The notes under the pieces were generated by a model that was not told where the DNA came from, did no database searches, and saw only the letters and a program-made list of their open reading frames with translations. Shown here piece by piece: positions 53,375 to 62,660 of a DNA stretch of 64,000 bases. The translations under genes and the position numbers were made by a program. The number at the start of each line of letters is the position of its first letter. Positions within the stretch are counted from its first letter, which is position 1. This stretch comes from Anaerolineales bacterium (GTDB lineage: Bacteria; Chloroflexota; Anaerolineae; Anaerolineales; E44-bin32): positions 1 through 64,000 of the forward strand of contig JARGGH010000008.1 in the NCBI GenBank assembly GCA_029210945.1. Reading direction: 5' to 3'.

Positions 53375-55780
53375 ATGCGGCTGGCGACAAAGCTGACGAT
53401 CGTCTTTATCCTGCTTTCCATCATCCCGATGGCAGCCATCGGTTACATTTCTTTCCTGAACGGGGAACGCACGATCGAAAGCCAGACATTCCGGCACCTG
53501 ATCGCCACGAACAATCTCAGGCATCGGGAGTTCGAGCGATGGATCGCCGACAATAAACGGCAGCTCCGCACGCTCGCCCAGCGGCCGTTGTTACGGGAAA
53601 ATGTCGCCCTGCTCGTCGGGAGCGACTTCGCTCTCAATCCGGGTGAGCCGATTCAAGACCCAGCCATACACAGCGCATACACCCAACTGATTGAAGATCA
53701 CCTTCGCATAATCGCCGAAGAGCCGGGAGGGGTTGAGGAACTATCCGTCATCCGCGCCACGGACGGCCTGATCATCGCTTCCACCGACCCTTCCAAGGAA
53801 GGGCTTTACCGTGAGAGCGAGACGTACTTTCTGAGAGGGAAAACTGTCACCTACGTTGACAAGGTAACTTACTGGCCTTCGCTTGGATCGACAGCGATGC
53901 ACATCAGCACGCCGATCTCCACGCCGCGCGGGAGGACGATCGCCGTGCTGGAGGGGCACGCCGACCTGGCTGAGATGTCGGATATCATCAGCAGTTTCAA
54001 TGAACTCAGCCAGAGCGAAGACACCTACCTTGTCAACGGATCGAATTTCTTTGTCACCGAGCCTCGCTTCGGCGAGGGTTACGCCCTGAAAAAGGCTTTA
54101 TACTCCAGCGGCGTCGAGACCTGCCTGGCGGGCAGCAACGGAACCGGGGCTTATCAGGACTACCGCGGCGTCGCCGTCCTGGGCGCTTACCGATGGATCC
54201 CCAGCCTGGACCTCTGCATCCTCACCGAAGTCGACCAGTCCGAGGCCTTCGCCCCGATTCAGGCGCTGCAACGCACTATCATCGGCTTCGGGACCGCGAT
54301 CGCGGTCCTGGTGACCTTTCTTGGCGTCTTATTTGGCCAGTCGCTCACCCGGCCGCTGCGGCAGCTCGAAAGAGCCGCCCGCGCCATCGGCGAAGGCGAT
54401 CTGGATCAAACGATCGACGTACACACCCCTGACGAGATCGGTGAGCTTGCAAATTCCTTTAACGAGATGGTTGCGCGGCTGACCGCCTCGAACGAGATGG
54501 TCGAGCACAGCCTGTATCTGATGCGCTCCCTGGAAACGGCTGGCCAGAGACTGCAGCGCGTGCATGATGAGGGCGAGGTGTACCGCACGATCGCTCAGGA
54601 AATCACGGCTCTGGGTTACGAATTGGTCCTGATGCGCATGACGTCCGATGGGCAGCACCTGAAGCTTTCCCACATCACGATCGCTCCACACCTGCTGCAA
54701 GAAGCAGAACGGCTCGCGGGTTTGTCGATCGAAGGTATTCGCGAACCCCTTGATTCTGAAGGCTTGATTGGGCGGGTAATGCGCAGCCGGGACCCGCTGT
54801 TCATCGAGGATATGGGCGAGGCGCTCGCCGAGACACTCGGAGGCTTATCCGCCAAGACGGACGACAAGATCATCGCCCTCTTCGGATTGCCCACCGCAAT
54901 CTACGTTCCCTTGCATACCGATGCGGCCGTGTTTGGCTTGATGGTCGTGCTCGGCTCCGATCTGGCAGAGCATGATGTGCCCGCAATCGGGACGTTTGCC
55001 GGTCAGGTCTCGAACGCGCTTGAGAACGCCCGCCTCTACCAGGAGCTGCGCGCCTGGGGGCGAGAACTGGAGGAGCGCGTCGATGAACGCACTGAGCTCT
55101 TGCGGCGCTCAAACGCCGAGCTCGAGCAATTCGCCTACGTCGCCTCGCACGATTTGCAGGAGCCGCTGCGTTCGATCTCGGGCTTTTTGCAGCTGATCGA
55201 GCGGCGATACCACCAGGATGAAGGCCGGGAGTTCATCGACCGCGCAGTGGGCGCCGCCCAGCGCATGCAAGCGCTGATCGAAGACCTGCTCGAGTTCTCG
55301 CGCGTCGGCACGCGCGCCGGCGACCTGGCCCCCGTCCCGGCGGCCAAATGTGTCGAGGCGGCGCTCTACTCGCTGCACCAGGCGATCGAGGATTCCGGGG
55401 CGAAGCTGACCATCCAGGATGACCTGCCTACGGTTCTGGCGGATGAGGCTCAGCTAACGCGGCTCTTTCAAAACTTGATCGCAAACGCGATCAAATTCCG
55501 CTCCGAGCGTCCACCGCAAATCTGTGTCGCCGCACACAAGGAGGATGGCCCCTGGCGCTTCGAAGTCCGGGACAATGGCATCGGCATCAAACAGGAATAT
55601 CATCAACGCATCTTCCAGGTCTTCCAGCGCCTGCACAGCCGGGAGGATTATTCCGGCACAGGGATCGGGTTGGCAATCGTGAAGAAAATTGTCGAACGAC
55701 ATGGCGGCCAGGTGTGGGTTGACTCAGAACCCGGCAAGGGATCCACTTTCTATTTCACCTTAGAGGACGGGAGAGCATAA
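53375..55780 (+). CDS. Membrane histidine kinase with dCache, HAMP, GAF and HisKA-HATPase domains
   Basis: Sensor kinase of 801 residues. Two membrane helices (about 8-28 and 305-328) enclose an extracytoplasmic dCache-like sensor (about 30-300). HAMP follows (about 328-382, RPLRQLERAARAIGEGDLDQ), then GAF (about 395-555), a coiled coil, and HisKA with phospho-acceptor H592 in YVASHDLQEPLRS. The ATPase domain has NLIANAIKF (N box), DNGIGIKQEY (G1), and GTGIGLAIVKKIV (G2). The kinase core resembles the Cph1/bacteriophytochrome group, which pairs with CheY-like Rcp1 regulators such as the next gene. Adjacent to a binding lipoprotein upstream and to the regulator with no gap downstream. Confidence 0.93.
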   Translation: MRLATKLTIVFILLSIIPMAAIGYISFLNGERTIESQTFRHLIATNNLRHREFERWIADNKRQLRTLAQRPLLRENVALLVGSDFALNPGEPIQDPAIHSAYTQLIEDHLRIIAEEPGGVEELSVIRATDGLIIASTDPSKEGLYRESETYFLRGKTVTYVDKVTYWPSLGSTAMHISTPISTPRGRTIAVLEGHADLAEMSDIISSFNELSQSEDTYLVNGSNFFVTEPRFGEGYALKKALYSSGVETCLAGSNGTGAYQDYRGVAVLGAYRWIPSLDLCILTEVDQSEAFAPIQALQRTIIGFGTAIAVLVTFLGVLFGQSLTRPLRQLERAARAIGEGDLDQTIDVHTPDEIGELANSFNEMVARLTASNEMVEHSLYLMRSLETAGQRLQRVHDEGEVYRTIAQEITALGYELVLMRMTSDGQHLKLSHITIAPHLLQEAERLAGLSIEGIREPLDSEGLIGRVMRSRDPLFIEDMGEALAETLGGLSAKTDDKIIALFGLPTAIYVPLHTDAAVFGLMVVLGSDLAEHDVPAIGTFAGQVSNALENARLYQELRAWGRELEERVDERTELLRRSNAELEQFAYVASHDLQEPLRSISGFLQLIERRYHQDEGREFIDRAVGAAQRMQALIEDLLEFSRVGTRAGDLAPVPAAKCVEAALYSLHQAIEDSGAKLTIQDDLPTVLADEAQLTRLFQNLIANAIKFRSERPPQICVAAHKEDGPWRFEVRDNGIGIKQEYHQRIFQVFQRLHSREDYSGTGIGLAIVKKIVERHGGQVWVDSEPGKGSTFYFTLEDGRA

Positions 55781-56362
55781 ATGAGCCCACGCACCGCGTT
55801 CAAACCGATCGAAATCCTGCTCGTCGAGGATAATCCCGACGACATCCGCCTAACGATCGAGGCCTTCAACGGTTGGAAACTCAAGAACAACATTTCTACC
55901 GTCAAAGATGGCGTTGATGCGATGGCCTACCTGCACCGCGAACCACCCTACACCGAGGCCGTCCTGCCTGACTTGATCCTGCTCGATCTGAACATGCCAC
56001 GCATGGATGGCCGCGAGGTGCTCGCCGAGATCAAGCAGGATGATGGATTGAAGGCCATCCCGGTCGTCGTCCTCACCACATCCCAGGCGGAGGAAGACGT
56101 CTTAGAATCATACAACCTCTACGCAAACTGCTATATCACGAAGCCCATCGACCTGGATCAGTTTACCAAGGTCGTGCAGGCGATCGACCACTTCTGGCTT
56201 TCGATCTCTACGAGCAGGATCTCGAGCGAATCGTCATATTTTCGCTCCAGAGGAGGCAGCACGTTCGCTATCACATCATGGCAATGCGGGCAGCCCTCCA
56301 TCCAGAACAGCACGGCCCGCACGGGCGAGGCTGATGCCTCCTCGGACCGGGCCTGCTCATGA
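55781..56362 (+). CDS. CheY/Rcp1-like single-domain response regulator with aberrant C-terminal tail
   Basis: Single receiver domain: [14 protein letters not shown] (acid pair), phospho-acceptor D69 in [21 protein letters not shown] and the lysine in [12 protein letters not shown]. The domain is complete at about residue 143 (VQAIDHFWL), where homologues of this Rcp1-like group end. The frame then runs 50 further residues of low-quality sequence ([10 protein letters not shown]...) that is antisense to a thioredoxin-like gene. The start directly abuts the kinase stop (TAAATG). The extended tail most likely arose when a rearrangement removed the natural stop codon. Signalling function should be intact. 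Confidence 0.88.
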   Translation: MSPRTAFKPIEILLVEDNPDDIRLTIEAFNGWKLKNNISTVKDGVDAMAYLHREPPYTEAVLPDLILLDLNMPRMDGREVLAEIKQDDGLKAIPVVVLTTSQAEEDVLESYNLYANCYITKPIDLDQFTKVVQAIDHFWLSISTSRISSESSYFRSRGGSTFAITSWQCGQPSIQNSTARTGEADASSDRACS

Positions 56363-56634
56363 ATCTTTGCCGTCATTGTGGATAACGCCTGGATTTGATC
56401 GGCGCGGATCTGGCATTCAGCGCAATCCTCTTCAGCACCGTCTTCTGAGGTTTGGCTGACTTCATGCGGAGTCGCTGTCGAAACGAGATTGACAGGTTCG
56501 ATACCGTGACCGACAGGATCATCTAAAACATTAAAAACACCCCGGCCGGATGCGATCAGAGCGAGCCCGACCAGGATCAACAAGAATGTAGCTGCGATTA
56601 ATCGCCGGCCATGTCTAAATTTCGATTTCATCAT
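56158..56634 (-). pseudogene. 3'-truncated membrane-anchored thioredoxin-like gene
   Basis: From a MMKSKF start the minus strand encodes a signal anchor (LIAATFLLILVGLALIASG), a linker with DCAECQI, and the first half of a thioredoxin fold: [20 protein letters not shown] with active-site CPHC, then [21 protein letters not shown]. Beyond IES the sequence ([12 protein letters not shown], stop at 56158) is just the antisense of the response regulator. The second half of the fold, with its cis-proline, is missing. Related proteins in which such a domain precedes a vitamin-K-epoxide-reductase domain exist; this may be the remains of one. Convergent overlap of 205 bases with the regulator. Confidence 0.75.
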
Positions 56635-56906
56635 CACCAGTTTCGATCTCCATTTACACATTACTCGTATCCAACTGCCTTTATCTTCGTCACACATCAT
56701 TCGCCACGCAGCGTCCAGACCCGTTCGCATCATCGTACCGGTCAGATATTGCCCGACAGAGATTCAACCGCTTCAAATGAGCGGTAACTCTGCAGGCAGA
56801 TTACCAATGCATGAGAGCAGTTTAACGAGCCACCTTTGAAATGCCTATTGAGCAATGTCTGCAGTAGAAGCGGCCTCCGGCGCAGGAAGCACGCCTGCTC
56901 TGGCTG

Positions 56907-57155
56907 CTAGCTGGAGGGCTGATGTCTGCTTGCCCTCTCACATTCAAGGCAGAGATCCGTGCTTCTGTTCGTCCAGAACTTGATGCCACAATCGGGACAA
57001 ATCACCTCGCGCAAGCCCCCTTTCTTTGCTTGCGCCCGGGGGCGCGCTTCCGGAGGAAGCGGAGCAAACGGATCTTTAACACAATCACACGATTCATCGA
57101 TGTCTGTGCGCTGGCGCTTTTCGTGATCGCCTCCCGTACCTGTCCGATCTTTCAC
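56907..57155 (-). CDS. Small zinc-ribbon protein at the end of the ars operon
   Basis: Protein of 82 residues starting with GTG, with GGAGGG six bases upstream. A disordered basic N-terminal half carries a CDC pair at 23-25. The C-terminal half is a zinc ribbon VICPDCGIKFWTNRSTDLCL (C53, C56, C69, C72). It starts three bases after the Fe-S protein gene, so the two are coupled. No known function; the cysteine groups could bind zinc or a soft metal(loid) such as arsenite. Confidence 0.7.
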   Translation of the reverse strand: MKDRTGTGGDHEKRQRTDIDESCDCVKDPFAPLPPEARPRAQAKKGGLREVICPDCGIKFWTNRSTDLCLECERASRHQPSS

Positions 57156-57158
57156 ACT

Positions 57159-57698
57159 TCACCCTCCAATTCCAGGGGCGTCGACGATGATCGCCTCCAG
57201 CTCGGCGCGCTGCTCAGCGCGGTCGGGTTCAAGCAGCACCGGGCAATCCTCCAGCGGGCGCTGCGCAACGGTCAATTTCAGTGCAAATGTGAAGCAGGTC
57301 GGTTCGCCGCAGCGTCTGCAGTTCGTCTGCGGCAGCAATTGATAGACCGCCATCGGTGTCGGGCGCTGGTGCGTCTCGTGATCAGGCTCGATCTGATCCC
57401 GGCGCTCCCACGTCCGGTTGACGAGGTCGACCAGACCCTCCAATTTCCTGATCGCCGCATCCCTATCCTCCACGTTGCCGGTAGCGATCCGGTCTGCGTG
57501 GAAAGCGATGTTATGTCCCTCCTTCTTCCAGGTCAGCGCTTGCGCTCCGGGGTGGTGGACCGCGCCGCGCAGTGTGGCGTTCAGCAGCGGGAGCACTTCG
57601 CTGATGCTGACCGGCAAGTGCGCGACGGCGGTGAAACGCTCGGCGCCGGGTTCGCACGGCGGTGTGAAGATCTCGAGCTCATAATCCTTGATCAACAT
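57159..57698 (-). CDS. 4Fe-4S domain protein of the arsenic operon
   Basis: Protein of 179 residues. The N-terminal part (about 1-110) has no recognised family. The C-terminal part has the C-x2-C-x4-C-x16-C cluster motif (C127, C130, C135, C152, in LLPQTNCRRCGEPTCFTFAL and LEDCPVL), the FeS domain also found in corrinoid iron-sulfur proteins. It follows the ACR3 gene by 72 bases and is coupled to a zinc-ribbon gene by three bases. A redox role in arsenic handling is suggested by context only. Confidence 0.8.
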   Translation of the reverse strand: MLIKDYELEIFTPPCEPGAERFTAVAHLPVSISEVLPLLNATLRGAVHHPGAQALTWKKEGHNIAFHADRIATGNVEDRDAAIRKLEGLVDLVNRTWERRDQIEPDHETHQRPTPMAVYQLLPQTNCRRCGEPTCFTFALKLTVAQRPLEDCPVLLEPDRAEQRAELEAIIVDAPGIGG

Positions 57699-57770
57699 AT
57701 ATGCATCTCTCCCATCGCTCCGGCCACCAGCCCCGTCGCCCGCACTGCGTTCGCCCGTCCAGGGTCATTC

Positions 57771-58868
57771 TCATGCCGGGAGGACATCTTCGCTCTGGAA
57801 GAAGCGCCGCTGGAACGCAAAAGCCACGTTCACCAGCCCGATCATCACCGGCACCTCGATCAAGGGTCCGATCACGGCGGCGAACGCCACACCCGAGCCG
57901 ATCCCGAAAACGGCCACGGCCACCGCGATCGCCAGCTCGAAGTTGTTGCTGGCAGCGGTGAACGCCAGCGTGGTCGTCTTGCTGTAATCCGCGCCGATCG
58001 CCCGGCCCATGAAGAAGCTCACCAGGAACATCAGCACGAAGTAAATCAACAGCGGGATCGCGATCCGCACGACATCGACCGGGATGGTCACGATCAATTC
58101 GCCCTTCAGGCTGAACATGACCACGATCGTGAAGAGCAGCGCCGCGAGCGTCAGCAGGCTGATCCTGGGGATAAACCTTGAGTAATACCATTCCTTGCCC
58201 TTCGCCCGCACCAGGAAAAAGCGTGTGAAGAAGCCAGCCAGGAAAGGGATCCCCAGGTAGATGAACACGCTCTGAGCGATCTCACCGATCGTGATCTCGA
58301 CCAGCGACCCGCTCAACCCGAACCAGGTCGGCAGCACCGTGATGAACACGTAGGCGTAGACGCTGTAGAAGAGCACCTGGAACACGCTGTTGAACGCCAC
58401 CAGCCCGGCGGCGTACTCCGTGTCTCCATGTGCAAGTTCATTCCACACAATCACCATCGCGATGCAGCGCGCCAGACCGATCAAGATCAACCCGGTCATA
58501 TACTCCGGGTAGGCCGGCAGGAAGACGATCGCCAGGATAAACATCAGGATCGGTCCGATGACCCAGTTCTGCAGCAGCGATAGACCGAGTATTTTCCAAT
58601 TGCGGAATACGTCCGTCAGTTCATCGTAGTGCACCTTCGCCAGCGGCGGGTACATCATCAGGATTAAACCGATGGCGATCGGGATGTTGGTCATGCCCAC
58701 CGATACGGCCGTGTTGAACTCGGAAACGGCGCGCGGGAACAGGTAGCCGATCAGCACCCCAACCGCCATGGCGAGGAAGATCCATAGCGTGAGATAGCGG
58801 TCCAGCGTGGAAAGCCTGCGCGGCGGCATCGCCTCTGCTTGCAGGACATTCAATTCTTTCGATGACAT
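57771..58868 (-). CDS. ACR3-family arsenite efflux permease
   Basis: Arsenite/H+ antiporter of the ACR3 (BART) family, 365 residues with about ten helices. The family cysteine is in [20 protein letters not shown] and the later conserved segment is [20 protein letters not shown], with [17 protein letters not shown] at the end. No fused arsenate-reductase domain is present. It lies 41 bases after an ArsP-type permease gene in an ArsR-controlled operon. It should export arsenite made by the ArsR-ArsC fusion protein encoded near 31 kb. Confidence 0.94.
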   Translation of the reverse strand: MSSKELNVLQAEAMPPRRLSTLDRYLTLWIFLAMAVGVLIGYLFPRAVSEFNTAVSVGMTNIPIAIGLILMMYPPLAKVHYDELTDVFRNWKILGLSLLQNWVIGPILMFILAIVFLPAYPEYMTGLILIGLARCIAMVIVWNELAHGDTEYAAGLVAFNSVFQVLFYSVYAYVFITVLPTWFGLSGSLVEITIGEIAQSVFIYLGIPFLAGFFTRFFLVRAKGKEWYYSRFIPRISLLTLAALLFTIVVMFSLKGELIVTIPVDVVRIAIPLLIYFVLMFLVSFFMGRAIGADYSKTTTLAFTAASNNFELAIAVAVAVFGIGSGVAFAAVIGPLIEVPVMIGLVNVAFAFQRRFFQSEDVLPA

Positions 58869-58909
58869 TATGGTCGCTACGCCTCCTGTTGGTCGATCTG
58901 ACTTAAGCC

Positions 58910-60241
58910 TTACACCAGCGTCATGAACAGGCCAAAAATATAGCCGGCCAGCGTGCTGAAGATGCTCACCAGCACGACGTAGACGGCGGTCTTCTTACGG
59001 CCCAGGATGCGGCCCGTGACGAGGATGCTCTGCAGTGAGAGCTCCGGATCGGCGAGCAGGTAGGCCAGCAGCGGGCCGCGGTGCATGCCCAGATCGAGGA
59101 ACATCCGTGCGATCGGGACCTCGACCAGCGTGGGGAAGTACATAAACACGCCGAACACCACTCCGATGGCGTTCGCCCAGATCGTATTCCTGCCTGCCAG
59201 CGACTGCACCCACTGCTCGGGCAGCACAGCCTTGACCATCCCAGCTGCGAAGACGCCGGCGATCAGCAGCGGGAAAATCTGCTTGACGAACTTCCATGTC
59301 TCCCAGAGCCACTCGGCGATCGCGTCGCGCTCAAAGCTGCGGCTGGCGACGACGCTGATCGCGCCGAGCAGGACCAGCTCAGCGAAGAAGCGGCCCGTCA
59401 GGCCGACCCGCAAACTGCCCTGCGTCACGACAGGGGCAGCGATCAACAGCGTCAACCCGACAAGCAAAATCGAGGTGATTGTCCAGCGGTTGAAGCGCAC
59501 GAGCACCTGTTCGAGCCCCAGGTAAGCGACCGGCGCGATCAGCAGCAGCATCATGATCAGCAAGGCGCCCTGGATGTTGAGATTGGCCTGCTCAAGCGTG
59601 GCCAGCAATGGACCCGGAAGGTCGATGGGCAGATTAAAACTGAACCAGGAATCGGTCAGCAAGTCGACCTGCAGTGTGCCGACGATCAGGACCGCGAAAA
59701 GCAGCAGAAAGACCATCCAGACGGACGGCTTTACTTTGGCCGTGGCGTCGAACATGCCGCTGTCGGCCATCTCCTGCGCTCGCACCAGTTCTTCCTTGCG
59801 AAAGAACCAGGCCATGAGCATGCCGATCCCGATGCCGAAGACGATCGAGAGCACGATGCGCGCCAGGGCGATGTCCATCCCGATCGCCGCGCCGGTATAG
59901 GCGATCGCCAGGATGTTGACCGCCGGACCGACGAATAAGAATGTGATCGCCGCGCCCAGCCCGGCGCCGCGCTTCCAGATCCCGGCGAAGAGCGGCAGGA
60001 TCGTGCACGAGCAAACCGCCAGGATGAAACCGCCGACGGCTGCCGCTGGATAGCTGATCCATTTCTTCGCCCGCGGCCCCAGAAATTGAGTGACCGTTTC
60101 CTTGGGGATCATGGCGCTCATATAGCCGGCGATCACGAATGCCGGCAGCAGGCAAAGCAGCACATGCGCGGCCAGATAATCGAGCAGGCTCATCCAGCCT
60201 GACCAGAGCATCGTTCCGACAACTGCGAGAATGTTCTCCAT
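58910..60241 (-). CDS. Permease of the DUF318/ArsP-like family
   Basis: Integral membrane protein of 443 residues with about ten helices in two similar halves. Diagnostic are [19 protein letters not shown], the membrane [20 protein letters not shown] (Cys pair, conserved in ArsP, the methylarsenite exporter) and a second half ending [21 protein letters not shown]. In related operons this permease is paired with a small thioredoxin-like protein and ArsR, as here. Likely substrate is an organoarsenical or another soft metal(loid); not proven. Confidence 0.88.
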   Translation of the reverse strand: MENILAVVGTMLWSGWMSLLDYLAAHVLLCLLPAFVIAGYMSAMIPKETVTQFLGPRAKKWISYPAAAVGGFILAVCSCTILPLFAGIWKRGAGLGAAITFLFVGPAVNILAIAYTGAAIGMDIALARIVLSIVFGIGIGMLMAWFFRKEELVRAQEMADSGMFDATAKVKPSVWMVFLLLFAVLIVGTLQVDLLTDSWFSFNLPIDLPGPLLATLEQANLNIQGALLIMMLLLIAPVAYLGLEQVLVRFNRWTITSILLVGLTLLIAAPVVTQGSLRVGLTGRFFAELVLLGAISVVASRSFERDAIAEWLWETWKFVKQIFPLLIAGVFAAGMVKAVLPEQWVQSLAGRNTIWANAIGVVFGVFMYFPTLVEVPIARMFLDLGMHRGPLLAYLLADPELSLQSILVTGRILGRKKTAVYVVLVSIFSTLAGYIFGLFMTLV

Positions 60242-60345
60242 GCAAAGACCTTATCTACTGGCAGGGAATAATTGAATCATCCAGCAGATCATGATCGGCT
60301 TGAGATCTCACCGCAGGCAGACTCTGTGGATCACCCGCTTCGTGA

Positions 60346-60606
60346 TCAACCCGCAGCTTCATTAAGCCATGCGACGATCTGGAAAGGTGCCGGGATCCTT
60401 CCAGAAGTGACGAGCTTTTCGTTGATCACCAGCCCGGGTGTGGAAAGCAGCCCGTAGTCCAGGAACTTCTCTGTGTCGGTGACTTTTTCGATCGTCACTT
60501 CCGCACCCGGATTCTCGACCTGCCACTGCTCCACGGCTTGCACGGCATGGATCTCAACGCGCTCACAGTTTTTACAGCCCGGTCCAAGAACTTTGATTGA
60601 AATCAT
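60346..60606 (-). CDS. Small thioredoxin-like protein (TM0996/MTH895 type)
   Basis: Thioredoxin-fold protein of 86 residues: IKVLGPGCKNCERVEIHAVQ with the redox pair C11/C14, then EKVTDTEKFLDYGLLSTPGLVIN with the cis-proline in STPG. Commonly encoded next to DUF318/ArsP permeases and ArsR regulators. It probably donates electrons to, or chaperones the substrate of, the permease. Second gene of the operon, 43 bases after arsR. Confidence 0.9.
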   Translation of the reverse strand: MISIKVLGPGCKNCERVEIHAVQAVEQWQVENPGAEVTIEKVTDTEKFLDYGLLSTPGLVINEKLVTSGRIPAPFQIVAWLNEAAG

Positions 60607-60649
60607 GATCTGATTCTCCTCTTCCTACATGCAGGATCTAGTGATCGGT

Positions 60650-61042
60650 CTAAGCGCTTGCTGCTTTCAACCCGATCTTCTCTTCACATTTCGGGCAGCT
60701 GCACTGCTGCGGGGAGACCTTCCGGATCGGTTCAAATCTCAGATTGACACCATCCGCCCGCGCCGCTTCTACCCCCACTTTCCTGGCCTCTTCCAGCAAG
60801 TCATTGATGCCGCCGAGCGAGAGTGCGTAAAACACGTTCAACCCTTCCCTGCGATCCTCGACCAGCCCGACCTCACGCAGTTTCGCCAGGTGCTGGGAGA
60901 TATACGCCTGGCGCTGATCAAGCCGCGCCTCCATGTGGCAGACACAGGCCTCGCCCTCCTCCAGCAGAACCTGCAGGATCTGCAAGCGGATCGGATGCGC
61001 GAGTGCTTTAAACAGATTTGCGACCACCAAATAGCTTTTCAC
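60650..61042 (-). CDS. arsR: ArsR-family metal(loid)-sensing repressor
   Basis: Repressor of 130 residues with GTG start and a GGGAG ribosome site. Winged helix: FKALAHPIRLQILQVLL, then QAYISQHLAKLREVGLVEDR. The sensing site is EACVCHME with C33 and C35 in helix 3, the classical As(III) pair, and a further C-terminal group CSCPKCEEK may add ligands. It heads a minus-strand operon with thioredoxin-like protein, ArsP-type permease, ACR3, Fe-S protein and zinc ribbon. An inverted repeat lies just upstream of its start. Confidence 0.93.
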   Translation of the reverse strand: MKSYLVVANLFKALAHPIRLQILQVLLEEGEACVCHMEARLDQRQAYISQHLAKLREVGLVEDRREGLNVFYALSLGGINDLLEEARKVGVEAARADGVNLRFEPIRKVSPQQCSCPKCEEKIGLKAASA

Positions 61043-61057
61043 CGGCGTTCTCCCTCT

Positions 61058-61083
61058 ATATTCAACATTCCGAATATATTATA
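61058..61083 (-). promoter_or_regulatory. ArsR operator and -10 box of the arsenic operon
   Basis: Perfect arms ATATTC (61058-61063) and GAATAT (61072-61077) with eight bases between them lie 16 bases upstream of the arsR start. On the minus strand a consensus TATAAT (61078-61083) abuts this repeat. The matching -35 is weak. ArsR binding here would block transcription start. Confidence 0.65.
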
Positions 61084-61250
61084 TAGACCGCCAAACGATC
61101 AGCCACTGCAGAAGATCACCTGACCGATATGACATACGGGCATGGCTGCCATCTTCCACCTGCAGTGCGGCGATCTCAGACCGCGTCCATGCTTTACAAG
61201 AACGCTTCGTTATTTAGCGCGCTAGCGTGCTGCGATATGGGAGCTTGCCC

Positions 61251-61291
61251 TTGACAGAAAAGCGACCATTGAATTATATTAGTTTGACTAA
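61251..61291 (+). promoter_or_regulatory. Promoter and MarR operator of the DrrAB-like operon
   Basis: -35 TTGACA (61251-61256) and -10 TATATT (61275-61280) are 18 bases apart. The palindrome TTAGTTTGACTAA (61279-61291) overlaps the -10 and the expected transcription start, 17 bases before the marR ATG. This is the arrangement of a self-repressing MarR gene. Confidence 0.8.
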
Positions 61292-61307
61292 CTAATTATA
61301 TCAAGGT

Positions 61308-61754
61308 ATGGATATGATACAAGCTGAAGCACCTCCCGAAGAACGGTTGTTCAAATTGATGAGGCGAGTGCGCCGGCTCGGGCTTGACGATCATCACTCG
61401 GGAGATGAGATGCTCTCACCCGCCCAGATGGCATTGCTCGACGCGATCGCCTCCCAACCCGGCTGCGGTGTGATCGAAATTGCCAAGGAACTGGAAATAA
61501 CCGCTCCGACGGTGAGCGTCGGTGTGCGCCGCCTGGAAGAGAGCGGCCTGGTCGAACGGGAACCGGATCCCGTGGATGGCCGCTCGATCCAGTTCTTCCT
61601 CACCCGGAGAGGCCAGTCGCTCCAGCGCCGGATCCAGGAAAACCATCTCAGGAAATTCCGCCGGCTTCTCGACGGGCTTCAGCCCGAGGACCAGGAGACG
61701 CTTCTGAATTTGCTGCAGAGCGCTCTGGATGCGGCGGAAAAGGGTGCATCCTGA
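61308..61754 (+). CDS. MarR-family repressor
   Basis: Winged-helix regulator of 148 residues: SPAQMALLDAIASQPGCGVIEIAKELEI, recognition helix TAPTVSVGVRRLEESGLVER, and wing EPDPVDGRSIQFFLTRRG. It leads a plus-strand group that ends in an ABC exporter, and its promoter carries a palindrome at the transcription start. Likely a ligand-released repressor of itself and the exporter. AAGG lies close to the ATG; a second ATG two codons later is possible. Confidence 0.9.
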   Translation: MDMIQAEAPPEERLFKLMRRVRRLGLDDHHSGDEMLSPAQMALLDAIASQPGCGVIEIAKELEITAPTVSVGVRRLEESGLVEREPDPVDGRSIQFFLTRRGQSLQRRIQENHLRKFRRLLDGLQPEDQETLLNLLQSALDAAEKGAS

Positions 61755-61805
61755 ACCAGCAGAAGTGGCATACTGAAAACGAGAGATGCCCAGCAGGCGA
61801 GGGAT

Positions 61806-62096
61806 ATGAGCAAATCTCTGAACCGCTTTCTACGTAAGTTTCATCGCCGGCTGGCGCTGCCGACGGTGATCCTCATCCTCACGATCATGTTGGCATGCGC
61901 AGCCGCGATGGGCGCCCTCATCCAGCGCGGACGGCCGATTCTGATGCTCGCCACGGCCCTCACCGGGCTGTATCTCTTCCAGCTGCCCCACTTTTTCCCG
62001 CTGGAAACGCAAACGGCGAATGCAAGACGAATCAATCAAGTTGGATGTTCCTTGAGGGATCAGTCTGATGCGGCATCCACTGTATTAGAAGCGTGA
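61806..62096 (+). CDS. Small two-helix membrane protein, unknown
   Basis: Protein of 96 residues with a basic N-terminus (KSLNRFLRKFHRRL), two hydrophobic segments (about 18-36 and 44-62) and a polar tail. GAGGG precedes the ATG at short spacing. I do not recognise a family. It lies 50 bases after the marR gene and 55 before another small membrane protein, in the same direction, so it is probably part of the operon. Confidence 0.6.
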   Translation: MSKSLNRFLRKFHRRLALPTVILILTIMLACAAAMGALIQRGRPILMLATALTGLYLFQLPHFFPLETQTANARRINQVGCSLRDQSDAASTVLEA

Positions 62097-62151
62097 TACT
62101 TTTTTCAACTAATGCCCACAACGCGCCGGCGTGCGCAAGGAGTGAAAAACA

Positions 62152-62553
62152 ATGAACAAGTTAACCGCGAGAATTGCATCGATCCTGGCATTCATCATTG
62201 GTGCCATGGCGATCTTTGCCGGCGGGCAGGTGCTGCTCGGCAAGCTGCCCGATTACTACGTCATCGATTGGCTGCCGATCTACAATTTCAGCATGGGTGT
62301 CATCTCGGCATTCATCAGCGCCGTCTTAATATGGAAGCGGCACCGCCTGGCAAGGACCGCCGCACTGGTCACGCTGGGAGCACACGCATTCGTGATGGTG
62401 ATCCTGCAAACAGCTTACGCTGACGTCGTCGCTCCTGACAGTTTGCAGGCGATGACGCTCAGGATCACCGTCTGGGTGGTGATCGGTGTTCTAACACTCA
62501 TACCTGACAAAGAGACCAATACGCTGGCCGCCGGAAATGGATCCGGAGAATAA
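62152..62553 (+). CDS. Four-helix membrane protein, unknown
   Basis: Protein of 133 residues with four hydrophobic helices (about 7-25, 40-62, 68-88 and 100-118) and short loops. No family was recognised. The codon pattern and the clear ATG support a real gene. Position between a MarR repressor and a DrrAB-like exporter suggests a membrane function in the same response. Confidence 0.7.
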   Translation: MNKLTARIASILAFIIGAMAIFAGGQVLLGKLPDYYVIDWLPIYNFSMGVISAFISAVLIWKRHRLARTAALVTLGAHAFVMVILQTAYADVVAPDSLQAMTLRITVWVVIGVLTLIPDKETNTLAAGNGSGE

Positions 62554-62660
62554 CATGCTATGCGTATGACTTACACACTTGCAGGTCAGTTGATGAATCT
62601 GGATTTGATCAAGCCAATGATAACCTTCCGGCTTACGTCGGAAGAGAGAGAGCTCTCATC

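Noticed and set aside
56922..58181. Plus-strand open frame of 419 residues across the ars operon
   Set aside because: Antisense to three well-supported genes (zinc ribbon, Fe-S protein, ACR3).
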